Translations under genes and position numbers: made by a program
Assembly (NCBI GenBank): GCA_032433765.1
Contig: JAVIAB010000159.1
Coordinates: 55,070,972-55,134,971 of the forward strand
Direction of reading: 5' to 3'
Length of the DNA stretch: 64,000 bases
From: Megaustenia siamemsis
Lineage: Eukaryota; Mollusca; Gastropoda; Stylommatophora; Ariophantidae
The notes under the pieces: model-generated
Databases searched by the model: none
Told to the model about the DNA's origin: nothing
Seen by the model: only the letters and a program-made list of their open reading frames with translations
Shown here: piece by piece, positions 53,819-64,000 of the stretch
Numbering within the stretch: the first letter of the stretch is position 1
How the letters are laid out: the number at the start of each line of letters is the position of its first letter

Positions 53819-56800
53819 TGATGTCAAGTAAAATGTTTCCAAACTTCCCGTTAGACGACTGCTCCACACATAAGATGGACTTGTTGTGCCTGTTTTCTGG
53901 AACCGATTACGGAAATGAGTTTGGTTTTTGTAATTATTTTGTTCATCATCTCTTTAGCTTCCCTTACAACACGACAAATCCACGAGTTCTCTTTGCCGGA
54001 GTCTACGACTGGTACTCTGTGGACAATCCAAACTTTAACGTAAGCTCCTGGAGTTTTAGTGATTATTATATATCGGGATTGAAATGTCTTAATTCTCACA
54101 TGTCCATGATACAAGCATATAAGAGCATCAATGAAACGATGGAATTAAAAGTCAAATTTCTTCTACATTTGTTTTCTGAGATGGGCGGAGCCAGGAAGAA
54201 CGTCACCCGATTGGCTGTTGTATTTATCGAAGGACTCTGGTTGTCATTTGAGGAAAAGAGAATGGTACCGCACATTTTACAACAACAAGATACAGACGTA
54301 AAGATATTTGCTGTGGTAAACAATGTAAAATGGGAAAAACAAATTGTTCATCTTAAAGACACGCTTCTGTTGGACTATAAAGCAATTGAGTATGACAAAC
54401 ATCTCTTACCTCTAGCAGTGTGCAACCAGTGTGTGACATCATGGATAAAGTTTGAACATAAAGTCGGTGTTGAGGATATTTCGTGTTACAATTTTTTTTA
54501 TGTTAAAAAAACTATATATGGAACTGTTGGAAAGGCATACAGAGATTGCTATGCCGAATTAATGTCAGATGATGTTGCAATTAGCAGTGAAAGAGAGTTG
54601 ACACTTGTGCAAAATCAAATATACTCCTATCTTAATGACATCAGACAAGGAAGCCGGCATTTTCCTATTTCAGCGTTCTTTCCTTTGGCGATTGTTAGAG
54701 ATTTAACACAAATTTCGAAAACCTTTAGTTGGAGAGTATATCAGAAATCTGTGAAACGTCCACTTGTCGTTAACCATTGGCTTCCTGGTAAACCTTCTGG
54801 TGGGTACAGTAAAGACTGCGTCGTCTGGCGGTTTGACTGGAAAGAAGATCTCAAGAATGTCTCTAACAAGACCCAGCATGGAGGACATTGGGTTGATGGA
54901 TGGGTTGATGTTGATTGTCAAACAGAAATACCGTTTCTAATGTGTGAAGTTTCCCTAACTCGTAGAATTGAGGACAACTTTATTTTGACCATCAAACCAG
55001 CCACGAATAAAAGCTTCAACACAGCTTTACAAAGTGGAAGTTTTGTCAAGTTTAAAGATAACCTTGTGTCTGTTTCATTTAACTTTGCCAACAAAGATTT
55101 CCTCCAATTTCTTCATCAAACAGAATACGAGTTATTTCCCCTCTTTGACTGTGCAGTAGACACAATCACGTCAACATACATCTCCTACTCTACGGTCTGT
55201 GACGGCGTCACTGATTGCAGTAACAACCGCGATGAAGATTTGTGTTCAGATCGTAGCATAGAAAACAGGGGACTAAGTTTTAATCTGTGTCGTGGGATCT
55301 ATTGTTGTGACGGTTCTTGTTTGTTGTGGCAGTGGGTTAATGATGGAGAAGTCGATTGCAATGTTTGTGATAAGAGCACCGGGGTTGAGTCAAATGATGA
55401 AAATGAAGCTCTACAGATGTATCTGAGCAGAAACGAGACGTGTGTCTTCTATTGTAATGACAGATGCGTTCAGCTCTCCCAGCTCAATGATGGACACGTT
55501 GACTGTACTGGAGGGGAAGGACAATTGGACGAGACTATAGGACAACTGGAAACAGTGGACACTTGTCACAAGCGAAAGGGATATAGTGCCTGGTCTCCCA
55601 GGTGTGTCTATGTTAGAGACATCTACGAAGTTGTTCTAGGCTGTCGAGATATGTCACATCTAGAGAAATGTACAGACTTTATATGTCCAGTTGGATATGT
55701 TAAATGTCCGAACACATACTGTATCCCTCAACATTATGTCCTTGATGAGACAAACGATTGTCCTACAGGAGAAGACGAACAAGGTGATACTGTTGGACCA
55801 TGCACTGGAAACTTTGCCTGTTGGGATAGTAAAGTGTGTCTACATCCAGACCTAGTCTGTAACGGACATCCTGACTGTCCACATAAAGACGACGAAGTGG
55901 ATTGTGACTTGAAGTGCTCTGAAGGTTTCCGCTGTGTGTCGGGGACAGTCACTGTATCAAGTTACAACAAATCCATCCCGCTATCAAAATTCCCTTTATT
56001 TGACACAGAAACGAGATGTGTGGACATGTCTGGAGTGAATCTTTCAGTGACAACTTTTATTGGAGCCAAAATTCCCCCAAAAGTGGTTTTTATTAAATTT
56101 TCTAAATGTCAGATCCGTCTTTTAAACTCAAAGTTTCTAGCTCACTTATACTTCCTTCAAGATGTAGACTTTAGTTATAACCAAATACAAGCAATCGATG
56201 GCAGGGATTTTTTGTTCTATGAATCTCTTTATATTCGTCGTTTGAACTTATCCCATAATGCAGAACTCGTGTCTGTGCAACATTTACAGCTTCATTTTCT
56301 AGAAACCCTGGACCTCTCCCATACGAGCCTGTTCTATCTTCACGAATCTTTCATTAAAGAGTTTCCTACTCTGAAACATTTAGATCTCAGTTTTACATTT
56401 GTCGGGAGGTTTCATAAACGTCTCTTTCCCTTTATGGTGACCTTCCAAACATTAGGTCTGCGTGGATTATATTTGGATAGGTTTAATTCAGATTTCCTTA
56501 ACGGTCTCACAATCAGTCAACATCTGTACACGGACAAATTTGAGATGTGTTGTCCACATATGAGAGGAAACAATGTACCAGACTATATGTGCCACGCCCC
56601 TGTCAACGTCATTTCTTCTTGTTTTGATCTGGTTGGTGACAAAACCCAAGCCGTTCTCCTCTGGGCGGTTCTTGGTCTTATCGTTGTTGGAAATGTTGGT
56701 GTAACTGTCTGTCGTGTACTCTGGGGCAGGTTATCTGAGAGAACGTGTTTTGAACTTTGTGTGACTAGCTTAGGTATATCCGACTTTATTATGGGAACCT

Positions 56801-57516
56801 ATCTGGTCATTATTATTGGCGCAGATTACTACTATCGGGACGTTTATGTTTTAAACGACTGGTTCTGGAGACAACATATCTTGTGTAGACTTGCTGGTTT
56901 CCTGGCTACCCTGTCTAGTGAGGCGTCAATGTTCCTCATTTTTCTCATTAATTTGGACAGATGCTTGACAATGAAGTTTTCATTTGCCGAAGGAAATATT
57001 CCAAACTTTATTAAAATCATTGCTCTCTTGTTGTCTTGGATCATAGCTATTCTTCTTGCACTGACACCAATTGTGTTCAGGTTTGAGTTACAATCTTCTA
57101 ACGCGATGTGTATTGGCTTACCTTTGTCAACAACGAGGATCAATGGCTGGACGTTCTCATTTGGCGTGTTCATTGTGCTCAACTTCTTGCTTTGTTTCGC
57201 CATCACTTTCTCTCAAAGAGTCATCTACCGAGCTGTGTCAAAGAGGAGGCATATTTTGAGCACTGGGTTGATAGAAGATACAGTAATGAACAAACAGTTA
57301 TCTCTGTTATCTCTGTCAAACATTCTCTGTTGGTTTCCTTTAGGACTTCTTGGATTTATAGCTTTAGGCGGATACGAGATTAACAATGACGTTTATGGCT
57401 GGACAACGGTTCTCGTTATTCCCATTAGGTCATCAGCAAACCCTTTTATGTACATTATTCCTGTACTAGAGCACAAATGGGATAATTTCAGACATGGGGG
57501 AAAAATGTCGGTATAG
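53819..57516 (+). CDS. GRL101-like LGR receptor: vWA-like, C-type lectin, LDLa, LRR, 7TM (intact large exon)
   Basis: The intact member of the cluster: about 1232 codons open to TAG at 57514-57516. The frame is also open back to ATG 53788, but that ATG is inside the intron; the acceptor at 53817-53818 and its phase match the other copies. Domains counted from the exon start: vWA-like about 20-200 (LAVVFIEGLWLSFEE) with no DxSxS site; CTLD about 202-375 (SWIKFEH, VVNHWLPGKPSGG, WVDGWVDVDC, LMCE); five LDLa-type repeats about 440-697 (CDGVTDCSNNRDEDLC to CNGHPDCPHKDDEVDC); LRRs about 718-895 (VDFSYNQIQAI, LETLDLSHTSL, LKHLDLSF); hinge (MCCPHMRG, ISSCFDLVG). 7TM starts near 945, with NVGVTVCRVLW, SLGISDFIMGTYLVI, LDRCL in place of DRY (D at 1047), CWFPLGLLG in TM6 and NPFMY at 1208. 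The tail is about 20 residues. G-protein coupling is expected from the family; the ligand is unknown. Confidence 0.92.
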
Positions 57517-57897
57517 ACTATATCTTCACTCATACATTGTGAAATATCTACCACTAGAAATAAACCAAATTAAAAGTTTAAAATATGTATCTTAATTGAG
57601 ATCCAAAAACATAGCAAAGATATAACATTACAAATCAAACTCCTAAAATATGATAAGAAAGTACAAATTACAGATGAACAATATGAAGCATTGACTAAAT
57701 TATTAAAATAAACATAATTGAATATCCTACGGCCAATAAAAACAAGTTACCTGGAAAAGAATTAAGGCATGACATGTCTAAATTTAAATTAAAAAAAAAA
57801 AAGAATATTTAAGACATGGATGGCTACATAAATTAACAGAAAAATAAAACAGAAAACAAATCAATTTAGAGAAAGAAACCTACTATATCAGACATGT
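57517..57897. other. 3' flank of receptor copy 3 with candidate poly(A) signal
   Basis: AATAAA at 57559-57564 lies about 45 bp after the stop codon and is the best candidate cleavage signal. Further AT-rich sequence follows without a feature. Confidence 0.5.
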
Positions 57898-60510
57898 ATC
57901 ATCATCATCATCATCATCATCATGTGCCAGACCGGTTGGCGTAAGCGATTATGTCCTTTCACAATATTCTATCTACAGTGCATCGTATCAGTTCTGTTGT
58001 TGACTGTTTTCCATGCCATGACACCATGCCATCCAGTATTTTCTCTCTTTGCTGTCCGCGATCTCTCTTTCCTTGTATTTTGCCAGTTTTAACCAAGTGT
58101 TCCAACTTTCCATTTCTCATGATGTGCCCGAAAAATGTTGTTTCTTTCTGATGTTTTTTAGGAGCTGTCTTTTTGTGTTGGCTCTTTGAGAACTTTCCAC
58201 ATTGGTCTTTTTAGCTGTCCAGGGATCTTTGAACATTCTTCTGAGAAATCCCATCTCTGTGGCCTCTAATCGTCTTTTATTTGTTTGTCTACTGCCCATG
58301 ATTCGCTTCCATAGGTCAGAATTGGTTCCATATAGCACCGATGAACTCTCTTTCTCATTTCTATTGACATAGATTTGTTGCATAAGATATTTTTCATTTT
58401 ATGAAGTCTATTTTGGCCTGAGCTATTCTGCTTTTTATTTCCGTGGTGCATCTTCCATCCGATGTTATTATTGTGCCCAAGAATGTGACCACTTTGCACT
58501 AGTTTCAAATTTGTCCTGTTTATTTTTTTGCTGCATGCTGGTGGTGATTGTTTCTTCGATATGACCATTACTTCTGTTTTCTCACTATTCAGACTGAGAC
58601 CTTTCTTGTTGCTTTCTTTTACTATTATGTCTATCATTTCTTGTAGTTCATTCTCTGTCTCCGCTATTAAGACTGTGTCATATGCATATCGCAAATTATT
58701 TATGTTGTAATTATTAACTTCAATTCCTTTTTTGTCTACTATTGATCACATAATATATTCGCTGTAAAGTGAAAACAAATGCAGCGACAGAACACAACTT
58801 TGTCTGACTCTTTGTTTTATATTTTTACATTGTCCTGTTTGGTTGTTAATTCGTATAGCTGCTGTTTGTTGCCAGTACATGTTTTTTTATAATTCGCAGA
58901 TCCTTGCCATCAATGTTTAATTCCTCCAGCATATTGATTATTTCCACATGCTTTACTTTGTCAAATGCTTTTGTGTAGTCATTAAAGAACATATATAGAT
59001 CTTTTTATACATCTATAGATCTTTCTATCAATGTTCTTAATATGTGTATTGCATTATTGGTGCACTTTCCTTCCACAAATCCACATTGTTCCTCACTTAC
59101 TTCTTGCTTTATTTTGTTTCTCACACGTCTCATGATGACTCTTAGTAATATTTTCGTCATATGGCTCATAAGACTAATAGTGCGGTGATCTTCACAATCA
59201 GTGGCGCCTGACTTCTTCTGTATGGCTGCAAAGATAGATTTTAGCAGATCTTCGGGTATGTGTCCAGTATTATATATGTCGTTGAGTAGTTTGTTTTGTT
59301 ATGGCTTGTAATCCCAGCTCTTATAATGCATTTATCTCTTCGATTGTTATATTGTCAGGACCTGGAGTTTTGCCTCATTTCATGTGTTGAATTGTGTCCT
59401 TCACATCACTCTGCATTATTGGTGGTCTTGTGTCTTTGTTTGAATTTTTTAACTGTGGTCTTTCATCATCATAGAGTTGACTGATATATTATGTCGATCT
59501 TTCTATTGTCTTCTCCTGTCCCATTATTATATTTCCTTCCTTTAACACATCCTGAAACTTTTACTTCTTTTCTTCCTGTTAATTCATTTAACTGATTGTG
59601 CATAAATTTTGAGTCTTTCTTTTGTTGTTTTTCCATTTCTTCACATTTCTGTTTTAACCATCCTTCCTTTACTTCTCTGCATTTATTTTGGATCTCTTTG
59701 TGCAGTATTTTGTATGTCCGTTCGTCTTTCATATGTTTTCTTCTTTCATCCATTAGTTGTAATATTTCTTCAGTCATACATTTCTTTTTGTTGATTCTTT
59801 TAGTCACTGGTATTACCTATTTTGATGTTTGTTGAATCGATCGTTTGAGCATTTCCCACTGTTTCTCGATGTCCTGTATTTTCTCAATAGCATTATATCT
59901 ATTTTGTAATATCGTGCTGTACTAATCACTCATCTGTTTATCTACTCCAAGTATATATAGTTCTAATTTTATATTTCTTGGGAATTGCTGTGCCTTCCGC
60001 AGTTGTATTCTTATCTTTCCAACTACTGGTACATGGTTAGTATTGCAATCTGCTCCTGGCCTTGTTTTAACAGATGTTACCCCATTCAAGAATCTTCGCT
60101 GTACAGAATCATTTTGACTGGTGTACTTTTTTGTCTGGGCTTTGCCATGTCCATAGTCGCCTAGGGTGTTGTTTGAACCAGGTGTTACCTATTATCATTT
60201 CATGTAACTTTTCCCAATCTATCAATCTATCCCCTCTGCCATTCATCTTCTCAAGGTCATTCTCCTTCCCCCCCACCCCCGCCCCCCCCCCACTCCACGG
60301 GTCACATTTTGTACTTTAGCTGTTCCAAACTTTGCATTGAAATCCCCTAATATAATAGTTATTTCGTTGGATTTACACTGTTCCATGGTCATCTCTAGCT
60401 CATTGTAAAAAAGTGTCAATTTCTTCTTTGCTATTACTTGTTGGTGCATAAGCTTGAATTATGTTGATATCCATTGGTCTACACCGCAATTTTACTTGCA
60501 GAATTCTATA

Positions 60511-61370
60511 TGATAGTGAAACAGTGAAACAATGAGGTAACAAGGAGCAAAGAGGAGAGGCAATGAGGTTGGTAAGTGGTTGCCCATTTGTTGCGCAGTT
60601 CGCAACAGAGAATAAGTTGAAACAGCGTGTGCAATGATGCACCAAGTGAAAATGGAGGAGTGGTGTGACGTGAAATGGGCAGTTAGTGGTTAGCAAAGGG
60701 ACGTGAGAGGTGGAAGAAAGGACAAGGGATTCAGAAGCCATTTTGAGCCAATTGTAAGAAGCTGTTAGCTTACTTATGTGAAAAGATTTTAATATTGTGA
60801 ATGATATCACTAGTGCTCGCGTAGCAGAAGCCATGCTGAGCCAATTATTCAGAAGCTGTGAGCTTACTCGTGTGAAGAGACCTTTAATAATGTGAATGAT
60901 ATCACTAATGTTCGCTTAGCAGAAGCCACGCTGAGCTAGTTATTCAGACGCTGTTAGCTTACTCATAAGAAGAGCCTTTTTTGATATTGTGAACATGTCT
61001 TTGTGAGTAATAAACGTGACATGATTGAGTTCAACTGTATTACTGACTGTTTTGTGTAAGCTGGCTGTGTTTTGTCAGACTTCAGCGAAGAACGGAGAAT
61101 GGGGTTGTCATAAATCGTGGGCAGACAGTGCTGAGTACGATATACGATCGCTGGCAAGGGTGAACACCAGGAGTCGCCGAATTCAGCAACCGGCGGAGAG
61201 TGCCTTCTATGTCAGGAGCGCAAGGGCTCAATTCTTGAACGAGCCGCGGCAGCTGTTGAACGGAGGCCAGTTCAAGACCAAAAACGTTACAAGGCCGGTA
61301 GTGGGCGAACACAGTTACAAGTGACCAACACTAGGTCTACATCGAAATAAACGGGCATCACACGGCTTCA
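60511..61370. mobile_element. 860-bp insertion in the LINE endonuclease, candidate solo LTR
   Basis: The insertion interrupts endonuclease coding between VKGFLPV and YRILQVKLR. Its ends are TGATAGTGAAAC and CGGCTTCA (TG...CA), as in LTRs. Only a 3-bp duplication (ATA) is visible at the edges, so class is uncertain. Inside are an AATAAA at about 61007 and a 94-95-bp tandem repeat of about 2.5 units at 60735-60990. Confidence 0.5.
60735..60990. repeat. 94-95-bp tandem repeat within the insertion
   Basis: AGCTTACT begins units at 60767, 60861 and 60956; GTGAATGATATCACTA and TAGCAGAAGCCA are shared landmarks. Confidence 0.9.
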
Positions 61371-61881
61371 ATACTGGCAAAAATCCTTTCACTGATTTGC
61401 TTCTTTTTCTATCTAGCTGAATGCCTACACCTCTTTCGTGTGTGGTTCCCCCAGAGTAAATTACATTTCCGCTGTCGCGTTGTAATAATCCTGCTCCTTT
61501 CCATCTCATTTCACATAGTCCCAAGATGTTCAATTTCATTCTCTTCATTTCTTGACTGATGTTTTTTTTTTTACCAACCTGGAATGCTGATCTAATGTTT
61601 CAAGTTCCTATTGCTAGTGTCTCTTTATTTTTTATCTTGCATACATTTGCTTGATGACGATCGGGCGTCACCTGTAGCACATGACGCTCCCTACCGGACG
61701 AGGTGGCTGTGAAGTCCCCATTAACGTCGTTAGCTGTAGAAATTATGTTGTGATTTGTTATGATTAGTCTAGGCAACATAAGAAGGTAGTTTGCCATTCC
61801 TTTCCTTCTTGGCAGTGACTGTACTAGTCGGAGATCGCAGCTATTGTCTCTATACATCAGATCCTCTGCCTGCCATCGCGG

Positions 61882-62449
61882 TGTGAGTGTAATAGTAATT
61901 GGTCAAGAGTTGAAATGTAAGGTATATTAGCCAAATGTGTAATATAGGGAATGGCCGGGTAGGCAGGAGTTGAGCTGTATTCATGGAGAGGGAATATAGA
62001 AATAGACTATAGTTAATTAAGGATATACCGCCAAGGTTAAGGGAAGGGTATACCGCCATAAAGGCGTGCAGTCCATGGGGAACATGAAGTCCACTGAGTA
62101 TGGACCGTATGCTAGAAACAGACTTAGCTAGGGTCAAGGTTAATTGGGTAAGACAGAGGTCTGGAAGGTTCGTGACGTGACGTGTTAAGTGTGAGTAGTA
62201 AACAAAGGAAAGAGTAGAAATGATTGGTTACAAAGGATGCTGGGATAGTGAATGGTAGGGAAGTACAAATAGTTGGGACGAGAGAAAACGCTCGCTCTCT
62301 CTCTCACCGGTCGTGAACGAATTCAGACATGTTACTAATGGATGGTTTTGTGCATGTGGAAGACTTGAATTATAGTAGATGTTGTACAGTGTTGTCATGT
62401 AATTAAAATTATTATAATGTTAACCACTTGTTATTTCTACATCAAACAA
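61882..62449. mobile_element. 568-bp insertion flanked by a 10-bp direct repeat
   Basis: GCCATCGCGG occurs at 61872-61881 and 62450-62459, immediately flanking a block that starts TGTGAGTGTAATAG and ends CATCAAACAA. No terminal inverted repeat and no coding potential were seen. A 10-bp duplication would fit a Mutator-like or other DNA element better than an LTR; class is open. Confidence 0.6.
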
Positions 62450-62459
62450 GCCATCGCGG

Positions 62460-62735
62460 CGTTAGCCTATGACATTAGATATCAAATTCGGTGCCGTAAC
62501 TATAACATGAAGACCATAACCGGCACTAATTGTCGACTGCTCCCCAACACCATCCACCACCTGCTCCAATGGCTTCACATAACCCTGATAGGGGGGCTAA
62601 ACGGGAGCCCCACCTTGCCCAGGGGCGTCCCGAAGACTAGCGGACGAAAGGAGACGTCTTACTCCTCCTTTGGTAGGGCAGAACTTTACCTCTCTAGCCC
62701 GTTTGTTAGCACAGACATGTATACAGAGGGAAATA
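62460..62735 (-). mobile_element. Possible continuation of the LINE 5' region
   Basis: G+C-richer sequence with CCCACCTTGCCCAGGGGCG resumes after the insertion and could be the LINE leader. Support is only positional. Confidence 0.3.
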
Positions 62736-62739
62736 TAGA

Positions 62740-63010
62740 ATAAATTTATCATTTTTTGTTCTTCGTCTTCTGCGATTATGGCACATTCAGAGTGGGACTC
62801 CGAACTCTCTTATGAAGGCCGTTGTCTGTGTAAGTGATTCGGTTGCCCCGTAGAGTTTCTCTTCCAGGGAAGTGGGTGTGGGCCATATTGTCCTTCTCAG
62901 GTCTGTGTACTGGGGGCAATCCTGTAGGACATGTTTTGTTGTCATTTTATCCAGGGTACAGTGGCACTGGGTGGTAGTTCCTATTTCGAGTTTGGTGAAC
63001 AGGTGATTTG
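62740..63010 (-). mobile_element. C-terminal fragment of an RNase-H-type LINE
   Basis: The minus strand reads MTTKHVLQDCPQYTDLRRTI then WPTPTSLEEKLYGATESL. The H-x3-C spacing followed by LR..IWP is typical of the C-terminal end of I/Jockey/R1-type polyproteins. The upstream reverse transcriptase is not in the window. Confidence 0.65.
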
Positions 63011-63455
63011 TACACGTTATTCAAAATATGAGTGTCTTATTACGGTAATAAATGTGACGAATTAACAGAATGAAATGAAAAAAAAAAAACAATGATCATT
63101 TACAATCTACAATTAATAGGATGAACCACTATTAACATAATAAGGAAGCATGATTACAAGATGGATAGACTACTTAATTAAAGTAGTTACTAAGTAATGA
63201 CAACAGAGGTGATATTAAATGTGTAATACGTTTATAAAGAGTAAGTTTGACAAATACTGACATAAGAAAATTAAGATGCAGCACCAAATATTAAAATATG
63301 ATAATCAAGCGGACCAGCAAGTTTTTATATTTGTAATAATGCAGTAGCTATAATTCGAAGCTCATGATTTCCAAATCAAATGTTTATCCCCCCATACTTA
63401 TGCTGGTAAACAACAGAAGATAACGCAAATAAAATGGGTATATTTTAAAACAATC
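63011..63455. other. AT-rich sequence with no recognised feature
   Basis: No repeat copy or motif-bearing frame was seen. Confidence 0.45.
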
Positions 63456-63900
63456 CATCATCACCATCATTGAGTGCCGTATTCACATCGAAGATGGCTG
63501 CCATGGAGCACCATTCCTCTCTGTCTCTTGCCTTGATGGTGCAGGTTGTCAGAGGCTGACCTGCCCATCTTTTGATGTTAATCATCCGTGTTAGTCTTGG
63601 TCTACCTCACCTTCTTTTACCTTGTGTTTTCTCTATCAATATTCTTTTAGTAGGCTGCTGAGCCTTTTGACATGCCCCAACAATCTAATTTTAACTAGTT
63701 TGAATCATTATTAGTAGTTCTCTTTTAATTGTTTGTTCTTGTAAGACTCATTCATTTGTTTTCTTTTCTTACATTCCAGTTCTTAATATTCTTCTATCAA
63801 TCCACATTAGTAAGGCTTCAATTTTATGTTATGTTTTCTTGTTTAATGTTCATGTTTCTTCATGAATGTGGAGAAGATATAAAACTTTTCTATACTTTGC
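63456..63900 (-). mobile_element. LINE family D, inverted 3' fragment
   Basis: CATCATCACCATCATTGAGT at the left is the inverted GAT tail. Then CCATGGAGCACCATTCC, CATCTTTTGATGTTAATC and TTTTACCTTGTGTTTTC match the family D 3' end. It is more diverged than the copy at 46608-46855. Confidence 0.78.
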
Positions 63901-64000
63901 TTTAGCGTTGGTGTATTTAACAAACATGCAATATCAGACCCTGTATTATAAAATGTGCCTGTTTGAACACTAAAGTGTGTCTACATCCACATGTTTTGTC

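Larger units (their letters stand above)
57898..61871 (-). mobile_element. LINE family A, near full-length but decayed, with a nested insertion
   Basis: Minus strand from about 61871. The 5' region holds HVLQVTPDRHQANVCKIKN. Endonuclease follows (MKRMKLNILGLCEMRWKGAG, YSGGTTHERGVGIQLDRKRS), is interrupted by 60511-61370, and continues as KLRCRPMDINIIQAYAPTS and ITIILGDFNAKFG. Next come a Lys-rich linker (RINKKKCMTEEILQLMDERR, 59807 on), a badly shifted reverse transcriptase (58740-59300), RYAYDTVLIAETENELQEM (58694 on), YMEPILTYGSESW and LEATEMGFLRRMF. The end is (CATCAT)n at 57898-57921 on plus, the GAT-type tail. Many frameshifts exclude activity. It is the reference for the family A fragments elsewhere. 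Confidence 0.85.

Noticed and set aside
62417..62743. 108-codon frame at the right side of the LINE 5' region
   Set aside because: It spans the junction of the 568-bp insertion and LINE leader sequence and has no recognisable domain.

Overview
This is a eukaryotic nuclear window, AT-rich and dense in repeats, most likely from a gastropod mollusc (probably a heterobranch or pulmonate snail). The assignment rests on the main gene family. Three related loci encode very large receptors in which a divergent vWA-like domain, a C-type-lectin-like domain (CTLD), about five LDL-receptor class A (LDLa) repeats, leucine-rich repeats and a rhodopsin-type 7TM domain are joined in one chain. This is the architecture of the snail GRL101 / type-C LGR family with extra N-terminal modules. 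The organism is an inference; no sequence search was possible.

Receptor cluster. (1) 3058-557, minus strand: a broken copy without its 7TM half. (2) 38202-41930, plus strand: complete from the N-terminal domain to TM7 but with one frameshift between TM5 and TM6. (3) 53819-57516, plus strand: fully open. All three begin at the same kind of splice acceptor, with the same intron phase, so the giant exon is not the start of the gene. A matching signal-peptide exon with a perfect GTAAGT donor lies at 29488-29530, 8.7 kb upstream of copy 2. A 64-bp relic of a fourth copy lies at 52949-53012, and a possible fifth touches the window's right edge.

Repeats. Almost everything else is transposable element or tandem repeat. 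There are two copies of a Tc1/mariner-superfamily DNA transposon with DD83E spacing (7529-9637, largely intact; 14338-16449, decayed). A tRNA-derived SINE of about 250 bp recurs around ten times, and a second SINE at 34831-35138 has a 9-bp target duplication. There are many 5'-truncated LINE fragments of at least five families (called A, D, E, F and G here), several ending in (GAT)n tails. The most complete LINE is at 57898-61871, minus strand, and an RNase-H-bearing LINE lies at 50335-52948. A further repeat family (B) carries or adjoins a cysteine-rich secreted-protein reading frame.

Tandem arrays. The largest is a satellite of 23-bp units at 42904-46596 (about 160 copies), sitting between the endonuclease half and the reverse-transcriptase half of what may be a single LINE. 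Smaller arrays have unit lengths of 76, 74, 36, about 40, about 27 and about 95 bp. AT and GA microsatellites repeatedly abut SINE ends.

Genes acting together. Only the receptor copies can plausibly be functional. They would be plasma-membrane receptors with a large, probably ligand- or glycan-binding ectodomain signalling through a G protein. Their tandem duplication, decay and domain-level variation suggest a fast-evolving recognition family. A role in immunity, reproduction or lipoprotein sensing is not shown by the sequence.
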